Of a DNA stretch of 64,000 bases, positions 26,274 to 35,662 are shown piece by piece (positions within the stretch are counted from its first letter, which is position 1; each line of letters begins with the position of its first letter). The notes below the pieces were generated by a model. It saw only the letters and a list, made by a program, of their open reading frames with translations, was not told where the DNA came from and made no database searches. Position numbers and translations under genes: made by a program. Source of the stretch: SZUA-35 sp037969565 (GTDB lineage Bacteria > Actinomycetota > Acidimicrobiia > Acidimicrobiales > SZUA-35); contig JBBKXQ010000161.1 in assembly GCA_037969565.1 (NCBI GenBank), positions 18,698 through 82,697 on the forward strand, given 5' to 3'.

Positions 26274-27632
26274 TCAGTCGATGATCCGACGGTGCCGAGG
26301 ATCGAGCACCGATACCGGATCCTCGCTCGGACTCGATGTCGAGTCGTCAATTTCGAGGACATCCTCACGAGCGAGCGTGTTGAGTTCTCGTTGGGCGACT
26401 CCTCGCACGACCGCCATGTAGACCAGCCAGGCGCCGAGAAACACGTTCTCGGAAAGCCCGATCAGGAACTGGGCTCCGGTGAGAAGCAGAATCCATTCGC
26501 CCATTTGTGGTGAGCGCCGAACGAGCCGCGTGCCCATGGTGACGGTGGAAATGAAGACGATCGCGAAGAGTGCGAGACCGATCAGGCCGAAGTTGAGCCA
26601 GACATCGAGCACACCGTTGTGGGAGTGGGGAATGCTGAAACCGACGTCACGCCAGATCGATCGGGTGATGCTGCTGCGAGAATCCCAGAAAACCCCACCG
26701 ATGCCGTATCCAACCCACGGATTGTCCTGGATCGCGTTGAACACGGCACTCCAGATGTACGTGCGACCAGAGAATGTCAGATCCTTGCCGTAGGCGCTGG
26801 TGAGAATGCTCAGTGAGGCCACGGCACCCATGAGTGCACAGATCCCCACGGCGATCGACGAGATCACGAAGGCGGTTGTCCAGCGGCCGTTGCTCCGATG
26901 GAACAGGCGGAACCAAGCCCAGAAAGCGCCGATGACGAAGGCGGCCGACAGTCCGGTGGCCGAATCGGAGCCGACGAGAAGAATGCCGATCGTGGCGAGC
27001 CAGAGCCCGCGTTTCAGTGGCTCCTTCTCGAATGTGAGCACGGTGATCAGGGCGAAGATGAGGTACGGAGCCAGCACATTCTTGTGAATGAAGTAGCCGT
27101 GCCAACCGGGGTACGCCTGCAGATAGATGCCGTCGGAGCCGTGGGCTCGGGTGCTCGGGTCGATGATGAGCGCAATGATCGTGAGCAGGACGCCGGCCGC
27201 CAGGCCCCGTTTGATCGCCCGAATCGCCACTTCCTTGGGAACGAGACTTGCGCTGAGCGACACGGCGAAGAGGAGTGGAAGATCGCGGCGCACGCTGAAA
27301 ACACCGAAGGTGGGATTGCGGGTCCAGAGCACCGAGAGGGCGATCCACGCCGCCATCGCAAGCACGGGTCCGTCGAAGGCGACGCGTCGAAGGTGGTCCC
27401 GAGGGGTCAGGAGCAACGCGCCGATGGGGAACCCCAGGCTGAGCGTCCAGAGCCAGGGTTCGAACGGATACGCCGGCCCGGCGAGGATGAACGCCATGCT
27501 GAGGTAGAAGCTGGCGAGGCCGAGCGCGAGGGGGCCGAGTTCTTTGTCGATCGGCTTGGTGTCGACTGGTCGAACGCCGGCCCGCTGAATTTTGGTGCGC
27601 ACGGACGTGCGTGGGGGAGAGGTGAGCGCCAT
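26274..27632 (-). CDS. O-antigen ligase / Wzy-type polymerase (first copy)
   Basis: A 452-residue membrane protein with about 11-12 helices and the Wzy_C/O-antigen-ligase signature: a large periplasmic loop with GRTYIWSAVFNAIQDNPWVGYG followed by PHSHNGVLDVWLNFGLIGL. That H-N-x-x-L block holds the residues needed in WaaL and Wzy enzymes. It would polymerise repeat units or ligate chains on the outer face. The C-terminal 45 residues are charged and cytoplasmic. The ATG at 27632 is preferred, but the frame stays open for about 200 residues upstream, so a longer start is possible. It converges on the preceding glycosyltransferase. Confidence 0.83.
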   Translation of the reverse strand: MALTSPPRTSVRTKIQRAGVRPVDTKPIDKELGPLALGLASFYLSMAFILAGPAYPFEPWLWTLSLGFPIGALLLTPRDHLRRVAFDGPVLAMAAWIALSVLWTRNPTFGVFSVRRDLPLLFAVSLSASLVPKEVAIRAIKRGLAAGVLLTIIALIIDPSTRAHGSDGIYLQAYPGWHGYFIHKNVLAPYLIFALITVLTFEKEPLKRGLWLATIGILLVGSDSATGLSAAFVIGAFWAWFRLFHRSNGRWTTAFVISSIAVGICALMGAVASLSILTSAYGKDLTFSGRTYIWSAVFNAIQDNPWVGYGIGGVFWDSRSSITRSIWRDVGFSIPHSHNGVLDVWLNFGLIGLALFAIVFISTVTMGTRLVRRSPQMGEWILLLTGAQFLIGLSENVFLGAWLVYMAVVRGVAQRELNTLAREDVLEIDDSTSSPSEDPVSVLDPRHRRIID

Positions 27633-27916
27633 GAGGGTGGTGGGGCCGTTCCGGTGAGGAGCGGACTTGTCGAGATCGTGCTCGTTGAGAACGTTGGTGG
27701 AGCACCGTACCCATCGAGGGCAGGCGTATCGTAGGTCGGTCGGCTCGACCACGAAGGTCGGACGTGTTTTCCCCGTCGGCACGAACGCGTTGGGTTCGAG
27801 CCTTTCCCTCGAGATCAAAGCCTCGGGCTGGATCGACCAGCGCTCCGGGGCACTATCTTCGATGGGTTCCGCAACCTTTCGCTTGAGGAGGACGGCCGAC
27901 AGGCCGATTGACACCC
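27633..27916. other. Divergent intergenic region, Wzy and oxidoreductase
   Basis: About 284 bases. An AGGAGGA ribosome site lies at 27886-27892, oddly far (24 bases) from the ATG at 27917 and 15 bases from a TTG at 27908. No other clear signal was found. Confidence 0.4.
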
Positions 27917-29077
27917 ATGATGTCCCGTTCACGCGCCCTGAAGCGGCGTTTCGGCCCGAACCGGGCACAAACCTCCGATATTGCGCCCTTGTCGGCCGAG
28001 GGGCTGAAGCCGCTCCGGGCCGCCGTCGTCGGAGCTGGAGCGATTTCGCTCGAGCACCTGCCCTTCCTGCAGGCCAGCGATCGAGTCGACCTCGTCGGGA
28101 TCTGCGATCTGTCGGAGGTGTCGGCCCGAGTGGCGGCCCGAAGATTCGATGCAACCGCGGGCTACACCGACGTTGCCCAGATGCTGACCGAGTCGGCGCC
28201 TGAGGTCGTTCACATTCTGACGCCACCGCATTCTCACGCCGGACTCGTCCGGATGTGTCTCGAGGCGGGTGCCCATGTCATCTGCGAAAAGCCCATGACA
28301 CCATCAGCCGCCGAGACGAGGGAACTCCTGGAGTTCGCTTCCGAACGCGGCCTCCGATTGATGGAGAATCACAACTACCGCTTCAACGACGAGGTCCTCT
28401 CGTTGCAGCGGGTCATCGAATCGGGTGAAATCGGTGATGTCTGTGAGGTGGACATTCGCATGGCGCTGCAGATCCGGGGCGAGGGCAGCCGGTTCGCCGA
28501 CGAGAATGTCCCCAACGCCATTCATCTCATGCCCGCTGGTGTGATCCACGATTTCATCACCCACTTCGCCTACCTCATGAACACACTGTCGGGACGGGCC
28601 GATTGGGAACGCGTCAGTGCGGCGTGGAGTAACCACGGCGGCGGCGAGCTGTTCACCTTCGACGATCTCGATGCCACATTGATCGGGCCGAACGCTCATG
28701 GCCCTGTGCATGGCCGTGTGCGATTCTCGTGTCGGACCGCGCCAGACTTGTTCTCGATCATCGTTCGTGGCACCGAAGGTCAGGTGTCCACTGACATCTT
28801 CCACCCCTTCCTCGAGGTGCTCGTGCCTCGTCCGGGTGGGCCACAGCTCACCCCGATCGTCAATCACATCGTGAACGGCACCAGACTTGCCGGATCCGGC
28901 GTGCGCAACTTCGCCCAGAAGCTGCTCCAACACGGTCCGTATCACGGCCTCCCACGGCTTCTCGACCTCACCTACGAAGCCCTGCAAACGGGCAAGGAAC
29001 TGCCAGTGACTCCCCGAGACATCGTCGAAGCCGCCGACCTGATCGACGCGTTGCTTGCTCCGGAGGCCCGTCGATGA
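27917..29077 (+). CDS. Gfo/Idh/MocA-family sugar oxidoreductase
   Basis: A 386-residue NAD(P)-dependent dehydrogenase. The Rossmann motif is AAVVGAGAISLEHL (about residues 38-51), followed by VVHILTPPHSHAGL, the catalytic-lysine motif CEKPMT and MENHNYRFN. Members oxidise or reduce hydroxyls of sugars or nucleotide sugars. It overlaps the next dehydrogenase gene by four bases and that one overlaps a glycosyltransferase gene, forming a tight three-gene operon that probably makes and adds one modified sugar. The start is uncertain between ATG 27917, ATG 27920 and TTG 27908. Confidence 0.85.
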   Translation: MMSRSRALKRRFGPNRAQTSDIAPLSAEGLKPLRAAVVGAGAISLEHLPFLQASDRVDLVGICDLSEVSARVAARRFDATAGYTDVAQMLTESAPEVVHILTPPHSHAGLVRMCLEAGAHVICEKPMTPSAAETRELLEFASERGLRLMENHNYRFNDEVLSLQRVIESGEIGDVCEVDIRMALQIRGEGSRFADENVPNAIHLMPAGVIHDFITHFAYLMNTLSGRADWERVSAAWSNHGGGELFTFDDLDATLIGPNAHGPVHGRVRFSCRTAPDLFSIIVRGTEGQVSTDIFHPFLEVLVPRPGGPQLTPIVNHIVNGTRLAGSGVRNFAQKLLQHGPYHGLPRLLDLTYEALQTGKELPVTPRDIVEAADLIDALLAPEARR

Positions 29078-30111
29078 GCCTGCGGGTGTTCATCACCGGT
29101 GCCACCGGCTTCGTTGGTCGTCACGTCGTGGCCGAGGCGGTCGGCCGCGGTCATCACGTGGTGGCCATGGTCAGGCCGGCATCTTCGACGTCGGCGCTCG
29201 ATGCCATGCAAGAGGCCGGTCGCGTTTCGTTCGCTCGCGGCGATCTGGCCACATCCAAGGGTCTGGCCGAGGAACTCGCGGGCTGTGACACGGTCATCCA
29301 TCTCGCTGCGGTGAAGGGTGGCGATTTCTTCTCACGTTTCGCCGGAACGGTCATCGGAACCGAGAATTTGCTGGCCGCCGCTACTGCCGCCGGTGTTACC
29401 GACCTCGTTGCCATCAGCACGTTCTCCGTCTACGACTATGGAAAACGCAAGGCCAACTCGGTTTTCGATGAGACCTTCCCCGTGATCTCCGACCCACGGG
29501 GACGCGATGAGTACGCCGAGACAAAGCTGTATCAAGACGAGCTGTTTTGGGCGTTCGGGGCGGCATCGGGACACCGCATGGTCATGCTGCGACCGGGAAT
29601 GATCTATGGCCGAGATCAACTGTGGCACCCCCTTCTCGGCGGCGAATTCGGACCGATCAACCTGCGCATCGGGGCGAAAGCAAGGCCTCCGATCACCTAT
29701 GTCGAGAACACCGCCGAAGCCATGGTGCTTGCCGCCGAAGCCCTCGCTGAGCGTCCAGCCGAGATCGACGGCCAGGTCATCAACATCGTCGACGATGAAC
29801 TCCCGACCCAGGCCGACTACGCCATAAAGGTGAAGGGCCTGGTCGACGTACCCAGCGGGATCTTCGTCCCCTTGCCCGTGATGCGGGCTGCGGCCTCCTC
29901 CGTGGCTGCGATCAACCGGCGCTTCTTCGACGGACGGGCCAAAGTCCCCAGCATCGGGCTGCCCGACCAAATCGATGCCCGCTTCAAGCCCTTCGACTAT
30001 CGCAACGAGAAAGCGAAACGCCTGCTCGGGTGGACACCGAAATTCACGTTGGACGAGGCGCTGGCTCGTAGCGCGAGTAGCGCCGACCTGATCGCCGATC
30101 GCGTTCAGTGA
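29074..30111 (+). CDS. NAD-dependent epimerase/dehydratase (extended SDR)
   Basis: A 345-residue extended short-chain dehydrogenase. The NAD-binding motif is FITGATGFVGRHV, the active-site triad shows as ISTFSVY and the YAETK pair (YxxxK), and the C-terminal block LLGWTPKFTLDEALARS is typical of sugar-nucleotide epimerases. It acts on a nucleotide sugar or a lipid-linked sugar; the exact reaction cannot be named. ATGA overlap with the upstream oxidoreductase and GTGA overlap with the downstream glycosyltransferase imply coupled translation. Confidence 0.87.
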   Translation: MSLRVFITGATGFVGRHVVAEAVGRGHHVVAMVRPASSTSALDAMQEAGRVSFARGDLATSKGLAEELAGCDTVIHLAAVKGGDFFSRFAGTVIGTENLLAAATAAGVTDLVAISTFSVYDYGKRKANSVFDETFPVISDPRGRDEYAETKLYQDELFWAFGAASGHRMVMLRPGMIYGRDQLWHPLLGGEFGPINLRIGAKARPPITYVENTAEAMVLAAEALAERPAEIDGQVINIVDDELPTQADYAIKVKGLVDVPSGIFVPLPVMRAAASSVAAINRRFFDGRAKVPSIGLPDQIDARFKPFDYRNEKAKRLLGWTPKFTLDEALARSASSADLIADRVQ

Positions 30112-31427
30112 AACGATCCAAGAAGTTGCGGCCGACGTCTGCGGATGGACCGGAGACCTTCGGTCGACGGGTTCTGTATTTCGCCATGGAGTATCCGCGG
30201 GCAACCGACACCTTCATTCAGCGTGAGATCAGCGGACTACGAGACCTCGGTATGGAGGTCGAGAGCTCGTCGGTTCATCGCCCCGGTGACGAACACATCG
30301 TCGGCGATGAGCAGCGGCAGGAGCGAGATCGCACGACCTATGTCTCCGGATCGGTGCCGGCCATGCTTCTCGCTCATCTCGGTCTGCTCGTTCGTTCACC
30401 GAAGCGCTACCTCGCCACCCTCGCGCTGGCCCGCGAGACGAGTCGAGCCGGGATCATCGGCCACGCCAAGCAGCTGCAATACGTATTCGGTGCCGGCGCA
30501 CTCGCCGCGCTCCTCCGACGCAAGAAATTCGATCACCTCCACAGTCACTTCGGTGACGTTTCCACCTCGGTGGCCATGCTCGCCTCCTCGTTCTCCGGCG
30601 TGCCGTTCAGCTTCACCCTCCATGGACCAGGCGTGTTCTTCGATGCTCACACGTGGCGTCTCGATGAGAAGATCGAACGAGCACGTTTCGTGTCGTGTAT
30701 TTCATGGTTCTGCCGTAGTCAGGCCCAACTCCTCAGTTCCGAAGCGAGCGCAGCAAAGCTCCACATCGTTCACTGTGGAGTGGATCCGGCCCGTTACGTC
30801 GACCGCGCCACCGACACGGCGAACCGAGACCAGCTCCGTCTGGCGTTCGTTGCCCGGCTCGACCATGTGAAGGGTGTGACGGTGCTTCTCGATGCGCTCG
30901 ATCGGGTGCGGGACTCCATCCCCGGTATCCACCTCGACCTGGCGGGCGACGGACCAGGACGAGAGGCCTTCGAACGAAGGGTTTCGGACTTAGCGCTCGA
31001 CAACCACGTCACCTTTCACGGCTACGTCAGCCAAACCGAGGTGGCCGAGCTGTTGGCGACGTCCGACTTGTTCGTGCTTCCGAGCTTCGCCGAGGGAGTA
31101 CCGGTCGGCCTCATGGAGGCCCAGGCCAGTGGTCTTCCCGTCATCGCCACCCGAGTCGGTGGCGTGAGTGAGCTCGTCATCGACGGGACCACCGGTCTGC
31201 TGTGCGCGCCGGGCGATGTCGAAGGCCTGGCCAAGAGCATTGCGACGCTTGCGGCCGATCCGGAGTTGCGGCGTTCCATGGGAGCCGCAGGCCGGGAACG
31301 TGTTGGCCGAGAGTTCGCCAGCGCCGCAGAGGCGACTCGTCTGGCCAGCCTCTTCAACTGCGTCGGTGAAACCGTGAACCTGGGAATCCGGCCTGCGCTG
31401 CCCACCGTCGCTGACGGCCAGGCATGA
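30108..31427 (+). CDS. Family 4 glycosyltransferase
   Basis: A 439-residue GT-B retaining glycosyltransferase. FDHLHSHFGDVSTSVA and FSFTLHGPGVFFD belong to the acceptor domain; LAFVARLDHVKGVTVLLDAL, LDLAGDGPGREAFE, HGYVSQTEVAELLATSD and the EX7E-type FAEGVPVGLMEAQASGLPVIAT form the donor site. It resembles colanic-acid/exopolysaccharide transferases of the WcaL type. It ends the three-gene operon and starts inside the preceding stop (GTGA). The final 20 residues are non-conserved. Confidence 0.88.
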   Translation: MKRSKKLRPTSADGPETFGRRVLYFAMEYPRATDTFIQREISGLRDLGMEVESSSVHRPGDEHIVGDEQRQERDRTTYVSGSVPAMLLAHLGLLVRSPKRYLATLALARETSRAGIIGHAKQLQYVFGAGALAALLRRKKFDHLHSHFGDVSTSVAMLASSFSGVPFSFTLHGPGVFFDAHTWRLDEKIERARFVSCISWFCRSQAQLLSSEASAAKLHIVHCGVDPARYVDRATDTANRDQLRLAFVARLDHVKGVTVLLDALDRVRDSIPGIHLDLAGDGPGREAFERRVSDLALDNHVTFHGYVSQTEVAELLATSDLFVLPSFAEGVPVGLMEAQASGLPVIATRVGGVSELVIDGTTGLLCAPGDVEGLAKSIATLAADPELRRSMGAAGRERVGREFASAAEATRLASLFNCVGETVNLGIRPALPTVADGQA

Positions 31428-31485
31428 AATCGTCGGATCGACTGGTGACCGTAGGCTTCCAGCGGGTTTGGCTACGGTGCAGCAG

Positions 31486-33795
31486 GTGAAAAGTCGACGT
31501 TGGCGAATACTCGTAACTCTCTTGGCAGGCACGCTCGTGGCCGGAGCGTGCACCCGGAGCAGTGACGACGACGTGACGCTGCCGAGTTCCGACGCTCGAC
31601 CGGGCGTGGTTCGCGACGACGAACAACCGGATGTCATTCCCGACGCCGAATCCGAGGCCTTGCTCGCCGAGCAGGACTATCAGTGGAGCGTGCTGTCGTC
31701 GGGAGCCGGCGGTTTCGTCACCGGTCTCGATTCCAATGCGGATGGCTCAGTGCTCCTGGCGCGAACGGATGTCGGCGGGGTCTACAAGTGGGACGCCGCC
31801 GGGTCTGCCTGGCGGCAATTGCTCAGCTTCGAGGGAGTCATGGACCCGGCCGGGAGTGATTGGGAGGTGGAAGCGATGGCGATCGCTCCGTCTGATCCGA
31901 ACCGTCTCTACCTTTCCACGGGCGACTCGCTCGATGCGGCCGAGGGCCGAGTTCTGGCGAGTTCCGACGGCGGCGCCACCTGGACTGCGGCCGCTCAGCA
32001 ATTTGCCATCCACGGCAACGGTGACTGGCGCGATTCCGGCGAGCGGTTGGCGGTCGATCCGAGTGATGCCGATGTGGTTCTGCTCGGAACCCGAACCGAA
32101 GGTCTGTGGCGATCAGTCGACGGCGGGAACACGTTCAATCGGATCGAGAGTGTTCCGGTCGGCACCAATGCGGCCGAACAAGAAGAGAAACAGCCGGCAG
32201 GAGTGCTCTTCGTCATCTTCGCCGCCGACGGGTCAGCGGCATGGGCTGGAGTGTCGGGTGTCGGCGTCATGCGAAGTGTCGATGGTGGTCAAACCTGGAC
32301 CACGCTGGCCCCGAGCGCGGGTATGCCGTTCGATGCCGAAGAGGGTGTTGATGGGCGGCTCTGGGTGGCCCAGCGGGATCCGGGCGTGGTTTGGGTGATC
32401 GACGGCGACAACGTGGCCGACGTCTCGCCAGGAGGAAACCGGCGATACGAGACGATCACGGTCGATCCATTCGACCCGAATCGTGTGATTGTCGGAGGGG
32501 TGGGAATCGCCAACGACCTGTGGCAAACCACCGATGGTGGCGCCGACTGGTCGGATCTCACGGTCTCCACGTCCTGTGAGTCCATCCCATGGCTCGACCT
32601 GTATCCCAATGACTTCCTTCCGACCGGATCGCTTCGGTTCGACCGCACCGTTCCGAACCAAGTCTGGGTTCCCGAGGGGTTCGCAGTGTGGCGAGCCGAG
32701 GTCGGAGTCGACACGTTCGCCATGGGTTGTGAGGCGCGGGGCATCGAAGAAATGGTGTCGAACGATGTCGTGGTACCTCCTGGTGGCGATCCGATCACGG
32801 CCCACTGGGATCGCGGGCTCTTCTGGCATGGTGGCGAGGTGTCCGAAGCGGCCAAGGTACATCCGGCCAACCGCTTCAACTCCGCTTGGGATCTCGATTG
32901 GACCCCGGCCGACCCCAATTTCGTGGTCGCTGTCATCGGTGATCAACGGGGCTGTTGTCGCGGTGACGAGGATTCGTTCTTGAGTGCCTATTCAGAAGAC
33001 GGTGGCGAGACCTGGACTCCGTTCGGTTCCTACGCCAACGGCCATCCGTCTGAATTGGTCTACGGAAACATCGCCATCTCGGCGTCGGACAAGAACAACA
33101 TCGTCTGGCTGCCAACCTTCAACCGACCTCCGTTCTTCACGACCGACGGTGGCCAGACCTGGACGCCGGTCGAGCCGCCCGGAACCGATCAAATCCGGAC
33201 CAAGGACGACAACTACGCAGGCGGTTCCCACTTCCAGTACTACCTCAACCGGAAAGTGCTGGTTGCGGATCGCATCGAGCCGAGCACGTTCTACCTCTAC
33301 CATTCACTCGGTCTGTTCCGCTCCACCGATGGTGGCGCCAGTTGGGAACTGTTGGCATCAGAGGGGCTCCCGCTCGGCGGCATCGGTGTCTTCAATGCCC
33401 AGCTCGTGGCGTCGCCGGTCGAGGCTGGTCACTTGTTGTTCTCACCCAGCGCCGCCGACGCCGGCGCAGTTCCCACCTATGAGAGTCGAGATGGCGGAGC
33501 CACGTGGCGAACCGTTCCCGGCTTGTCCGACGTGACGGCTCTGGGATTCGGAGCGCCATTGGCCGATGGGGGTCCTGCTGCGGTCTATCTTTCCGGTGCA
33601 TACGACGGCGCCAGGGGTATCTGGAGGTCGGTCGATGGCCTCGTCACCTTCGAGCTGATTTCGCGGGCTCCACTGGGCAACTACCAATCGGTTCGTACGA
33701 TCACGGGCGATGAAAGTGAGCCAGGTGCCGTGTACCTCGGATTCGAAGGAACTTCGTTCATGGTCGGCAAGCTCGAGCCGATTGAAGAGGGCTGA
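31486..33795 (+). CDS. GH74-like beta-propeller lipoprotein
   Basis: A 769-residue exported protein. The N-terminus is basic (MKSRRWR), then hydrophobic, ending at Cys22 in LVAGAC, a slightly atypical lipobox. The following SGAGGFVTGLDSNADGSVL and ARTDVGGVYKWD match the start of family 74 glycoside hydrolases (xyloglucanases), where the Asp of RTDVGG (D95 here) is the catalytic acid or base region. Repeated SSDGGATW, SVDGGNTF, TTDGGADW and STDGGASW turns are sialidase/VPS10-type propeller blades, enough for the double propeller of GH74. VIGDQRG may hold the second acidic residue. It probably binds or cuts the exopolysaccharide. TTG 31468 and GTG 31477 are alternative starts; GTG 31486 lies seven bases after a -10-like TACGGT. 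Confidence 0.75.
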   Translation: MKSRRWRILVTLLAGTLVAGACTRSSDDDVTLPSSDARPGVVRDDEQPDVIPDAESEALLAEQDYQWSVLSSGAGGFVTGLDSNADGSVLLARTDVGGVYKWDAAGSAWRQLLSFEGVMDPAGSDWEVEAMAIAPSDPNRLYLSTGDSLDAAEGRVLASSDGGATWTAAAQQFAIHGNGDWRDSGERLAVDPSDADVVLLGTRTEGLWRSVDGGNTFNRIESVPVGTNAAEQEEKQPAGVLFVIFAADGSAAWAGVSGVGVMRSVDGGQTWTTLAPSAGMPFDAEEGVDGRLWVAQRDPGVVWVIDGDNVADVSPGGNRRYETITVDPFDPNRVIVGGVGIANDLWQTTDGGADWSDLTVSTSCESIPWLDLYPNDFLPTGSLRFDRTVPNQVWVPEGFAVWRAEVGVDTFAMGCEARGIEEMVSNDVVVPPGGDPITAHWDRGLFWHGGEVSEAAKVHPANRFNSAWDLDWTPADPNFVVAVIGDQRGCCRGDEDSFLSAYSEDGGETWTPFGSYANGHPSELVYGNIAISASDKNNIVWLPTFNRPPFFTTDGGQTWTPVEPPGTDQIRTKDDNYAGGSHFQYYLNRKVLVADRIEPSTFYLYHSLGLFRSTDGGASWELLASEGLPLGGIGVFNAQLVASPVEAGHLLFSPSAADAGAVPTYESRDGGATWRTVPGLSDVTALGFGAPLADGGPAAVYLSGAYDGARGIWRSVDGLVTFELISRAPLGNYQSVRTITGDESEPGAVYLGFEGTSFMVGKLEPIEEG

Positions 33796-33846
33796 GGTGT
33801 CGCGAGATCCGTCTCGTGGCGCACACGTTCAGCGCCCGCCCCGCCC

Positions 33847-33855
33847 GGAGAGGAG
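33847..33855 (+). promoter_or_regulatory. Ribosome binding site that sets a TTG start
   Basis: GGAGAGGAG ends six bases before TTG 33862. The other in-frame TTG at 33856 touches the site directly and is therefore unlikely to be used. Confidence 0.6.
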
Positions 33856-33861
33856 TTGTCA

Positions 33862-34722
33862 TTGAAGGCTCATGAATCCACCGATCCGATCGGTCAACGG
33901 ACCATCGTTGCCCATCCCTTCGAGACGGTCGATCTGTTCGGCCTGCCTTTCATCAGTGCCGATTCCGAGGCTGCTCTCGCCGATCACTTGGCTCGGTGGG
34001 TGCCGTCGCAGCGGCGAGCAGACCTGATCGGTGATCGATTCGAGTCGTCGACCGTGCCCGTCGTCTTCACGCCGAATGTCGACGTCATCGTTCACATGTC
34101 AGGCGACGATGGCATTGCATGGCGTGACTTCATGCGCCGCGCCAGGTTTGTCCTGCCCGACGGCTGGCCGATTGTCTCGGTCTCCAAGCTGGCGGGTCGG
34201 CCCCTCGATCAACGCCTGGCCGGTAGCTCGATCTTTGCCCACTGGTGGCCCCAGATCGCCGCCGACAAGCGGCGGGTGGCGATGGTCATTTCCAACGACG
34301 TCATCAAGGCAGGCCTATTGGCCGAGCACGAAGCAGCGGTGATTCTCCGACCAGGACTGGTCGCTCCGAACCAAACCGCGATCAACGATCTCGCCGATGA
34401 GTTCGTTCGACTCGCTGTCCCCACGGCCCCAGAATTCATCGTCTTCGGACTCGGCCTTCCCAAGGATCCCGCATTGGCATCCGCTGTTTTCGACCGCTGG
34501 CCCGACGATCTCGATCTGCCACTCGCACTCTGTCTCGGAGCCTCGGCCGAGCTCTATCTCGGTCTGCGCAAACGAGCTCCGGGATGGTCGCAGCGTCTGC
34601 GGCTCGAATGGATTGTTCGATTCGTGCAGGAACCCCGCCGGATGTTCAAGCGGTACTTCATCCAAGATCTCGCATTCATCCCCATTGCCTTGCGCGAAGT
34701 CGTGCGGCTGAGGCGATCATGA
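33862..34722 (+). CDS. WecG/TagA/CpsF family glycosyltransferase
   Basis: Family 26 glycosyltransferase, 286 residues. Key blocks are VVFTPNVDVIVHM, RARFVLPDGWPIVSVSK, LAGSSIFAHWW, the glycine-rich FIVFGLGLPKDPAL and the C-terminal LEWIVRFVQEPRRMFKRYF, all in family order. Members add N-acetylmannosamine(uronic acid) or related sugars to lipid-linked intermediates and act at the membrane through the basic C-terminal helices. It follows the GH74-like gene by 66 bases and overlaps the next glycosyltransferase gene by four bases (ATGA). Confidence 0.88.
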   Translation: MKAHESTDPIGQRTIVAHPFETVDLFGLPFISADSEAALADHLARWVPSQRRADLIGDRFESSTVPVVFTPNVDVIVHMSGDDGIAWRDFMRRARFVLPDGWPIVSVSKLAGRPLDQRLAGSSIFAHWWPQIAADKRRVAMVISNDVIKAGLLAEHEAAVILRPGLVAPNQTAINDLADEFVRLAVPTAPEFIVFGLGLPKDPALASAVFDRWPDDLDLPLALCLGASAELYLGLRKRAPGWSQRLRLEWIVRFVQEPRRMFKRYFIQDLAFIPIALREVVRLRRS

Positions 34723-35633
34723 GCGACTCCCTGGAGATCTCGGTCGTGATGCCGTGCGGGTCGGTCGAACCAGAACTCGACGACCAGCTCGAAGCGCTGG
34801 CCCGACAATCGTTCGACGGTGTGTGGGAGCTGGTCATTTCGCTCAACACTGCGGCGCCGGATGCCCGTCGGGCACTTGATCGTGCGATCGAGAAGTTCAC
34901 CGCTACCCCCGGCGGGGCAGCACCATCCGTCTCGGTCATCGACTCTTCCACGATACAGAGCGCGGCCCACGCCCGGAACGAAGGGGCAGCTGCGGCGAAG
35001 GCACCGTTGATCGCCTTCTGTGACAGCGACGACATCGCTGATCGTCAGTGGCTTTCGGCCATCGTTCGTGGACTCGAGGTCGATGCCGCCGTCGGGGGCC
35101 ACCTCGACGAGGAGCAACTCGCCGTGCCCGGCCAGGAGAATTGGCGGCCGCCCGCAACTCCGGGAGCGAATCCGACGTTCATGGATCATCCATACCTGGT
35201 GTCGGCCAACATGGGGATCCGGGCCGAGGCGTTCCGTTCAGCCGGCGGATTCGACGAAGAACTGGTCAGGGGAGAGGACATTGCCTTCTCGTGGTCGCTG
35301 CTCCGACGCGGTGTCACCCTCGGGTTTTGTCCGGACGCCATCATGCACTATCGCCATCGTCGGGGGCTGAAATCGATGCTGGTGCAGCACTATCTCTACG
35401 GTCGAGGTATGAGCCAACTTCTCGCTCGCCATGGTCTCCCTGATGGCTCGAGCGGAAATGCTGCGATGCTGCGAGCCAATGGGCAGCGAATCGAAAACAT
35501 GAATGCCGTGCACATTGCCCGCAAAGGGGCAATCGGGTTCGGTCGGCTCGTCGGTCTCGTGCAGGAGAAATTGCCGAAACGACACGCCAAAACGACGGCA
35601 GCCCCCCAATTCTCGAACACCGGAAAGCGGTGA
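34719..35633 (+). CDS. Family 2 glycosyltransferase
   Basis: A 304-residue GT-A enzyme: ISVVMPCGSVEPELDDQLEAL begins the nucleotide-binding domain, IAFCDSDDIADRQW is the DXD region, and GGFDEELVRGEDIAFSW the acceptor ED motif. The C-terminus is basic. It overlaps the family 26 gene and ends at a strong inverted repeat that leads into the Wzz/BY-kinase-like gene. Donor sugar unknown. Confidence 0.87.
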   Translation: MSDSLEISVVMPCGSVEPELDDQLEALARQSFDGVWELVISLNTAAPDARRALDRAIEKFTATPGGAAPSVSVIDSSTIQSAAHARNEGAAAAKAPLIAFCDSDDIADRQWLSAIVRGLEVDAAVGGHLDEEQLAVPGQENWRPPATPGANPTFMDHPYLVSANMGIRAEAFRSAGGFDEELVRGEDIAFSWSLLRRGVTLGFCPDAIMHYRHRRGLKSMLVQHYLYGRGMSQLLARHGLPDGSSGNAAMLRANGQRIENMNAVHIARKGAIGFGRLVGLVQEKLPKRHAKTTAAPQFSNTGKR

Positions 35634-35651
35634 CGGCCTTGCGCCGTCACC
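35629..35651 (+). promoter_or_regulatory. 9-bp perfect hairpin between stop codon and next ribosome site
   Basis: GGTGACGGC (35629-35637) and GCCGTCACC (35643-35651) are fully complementary around the 5-base loop CTTGC. The stem includes the TGA of the glycosyltransferase gene and ends one base before GGAG (35653-35656), the ribosome site of the next gene. There is no T-tract. It may act in attenuation, mRNA processing or coupling. Confidence 0.7.
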
Positions 35652-35662
35652 CGGAGTGAACC

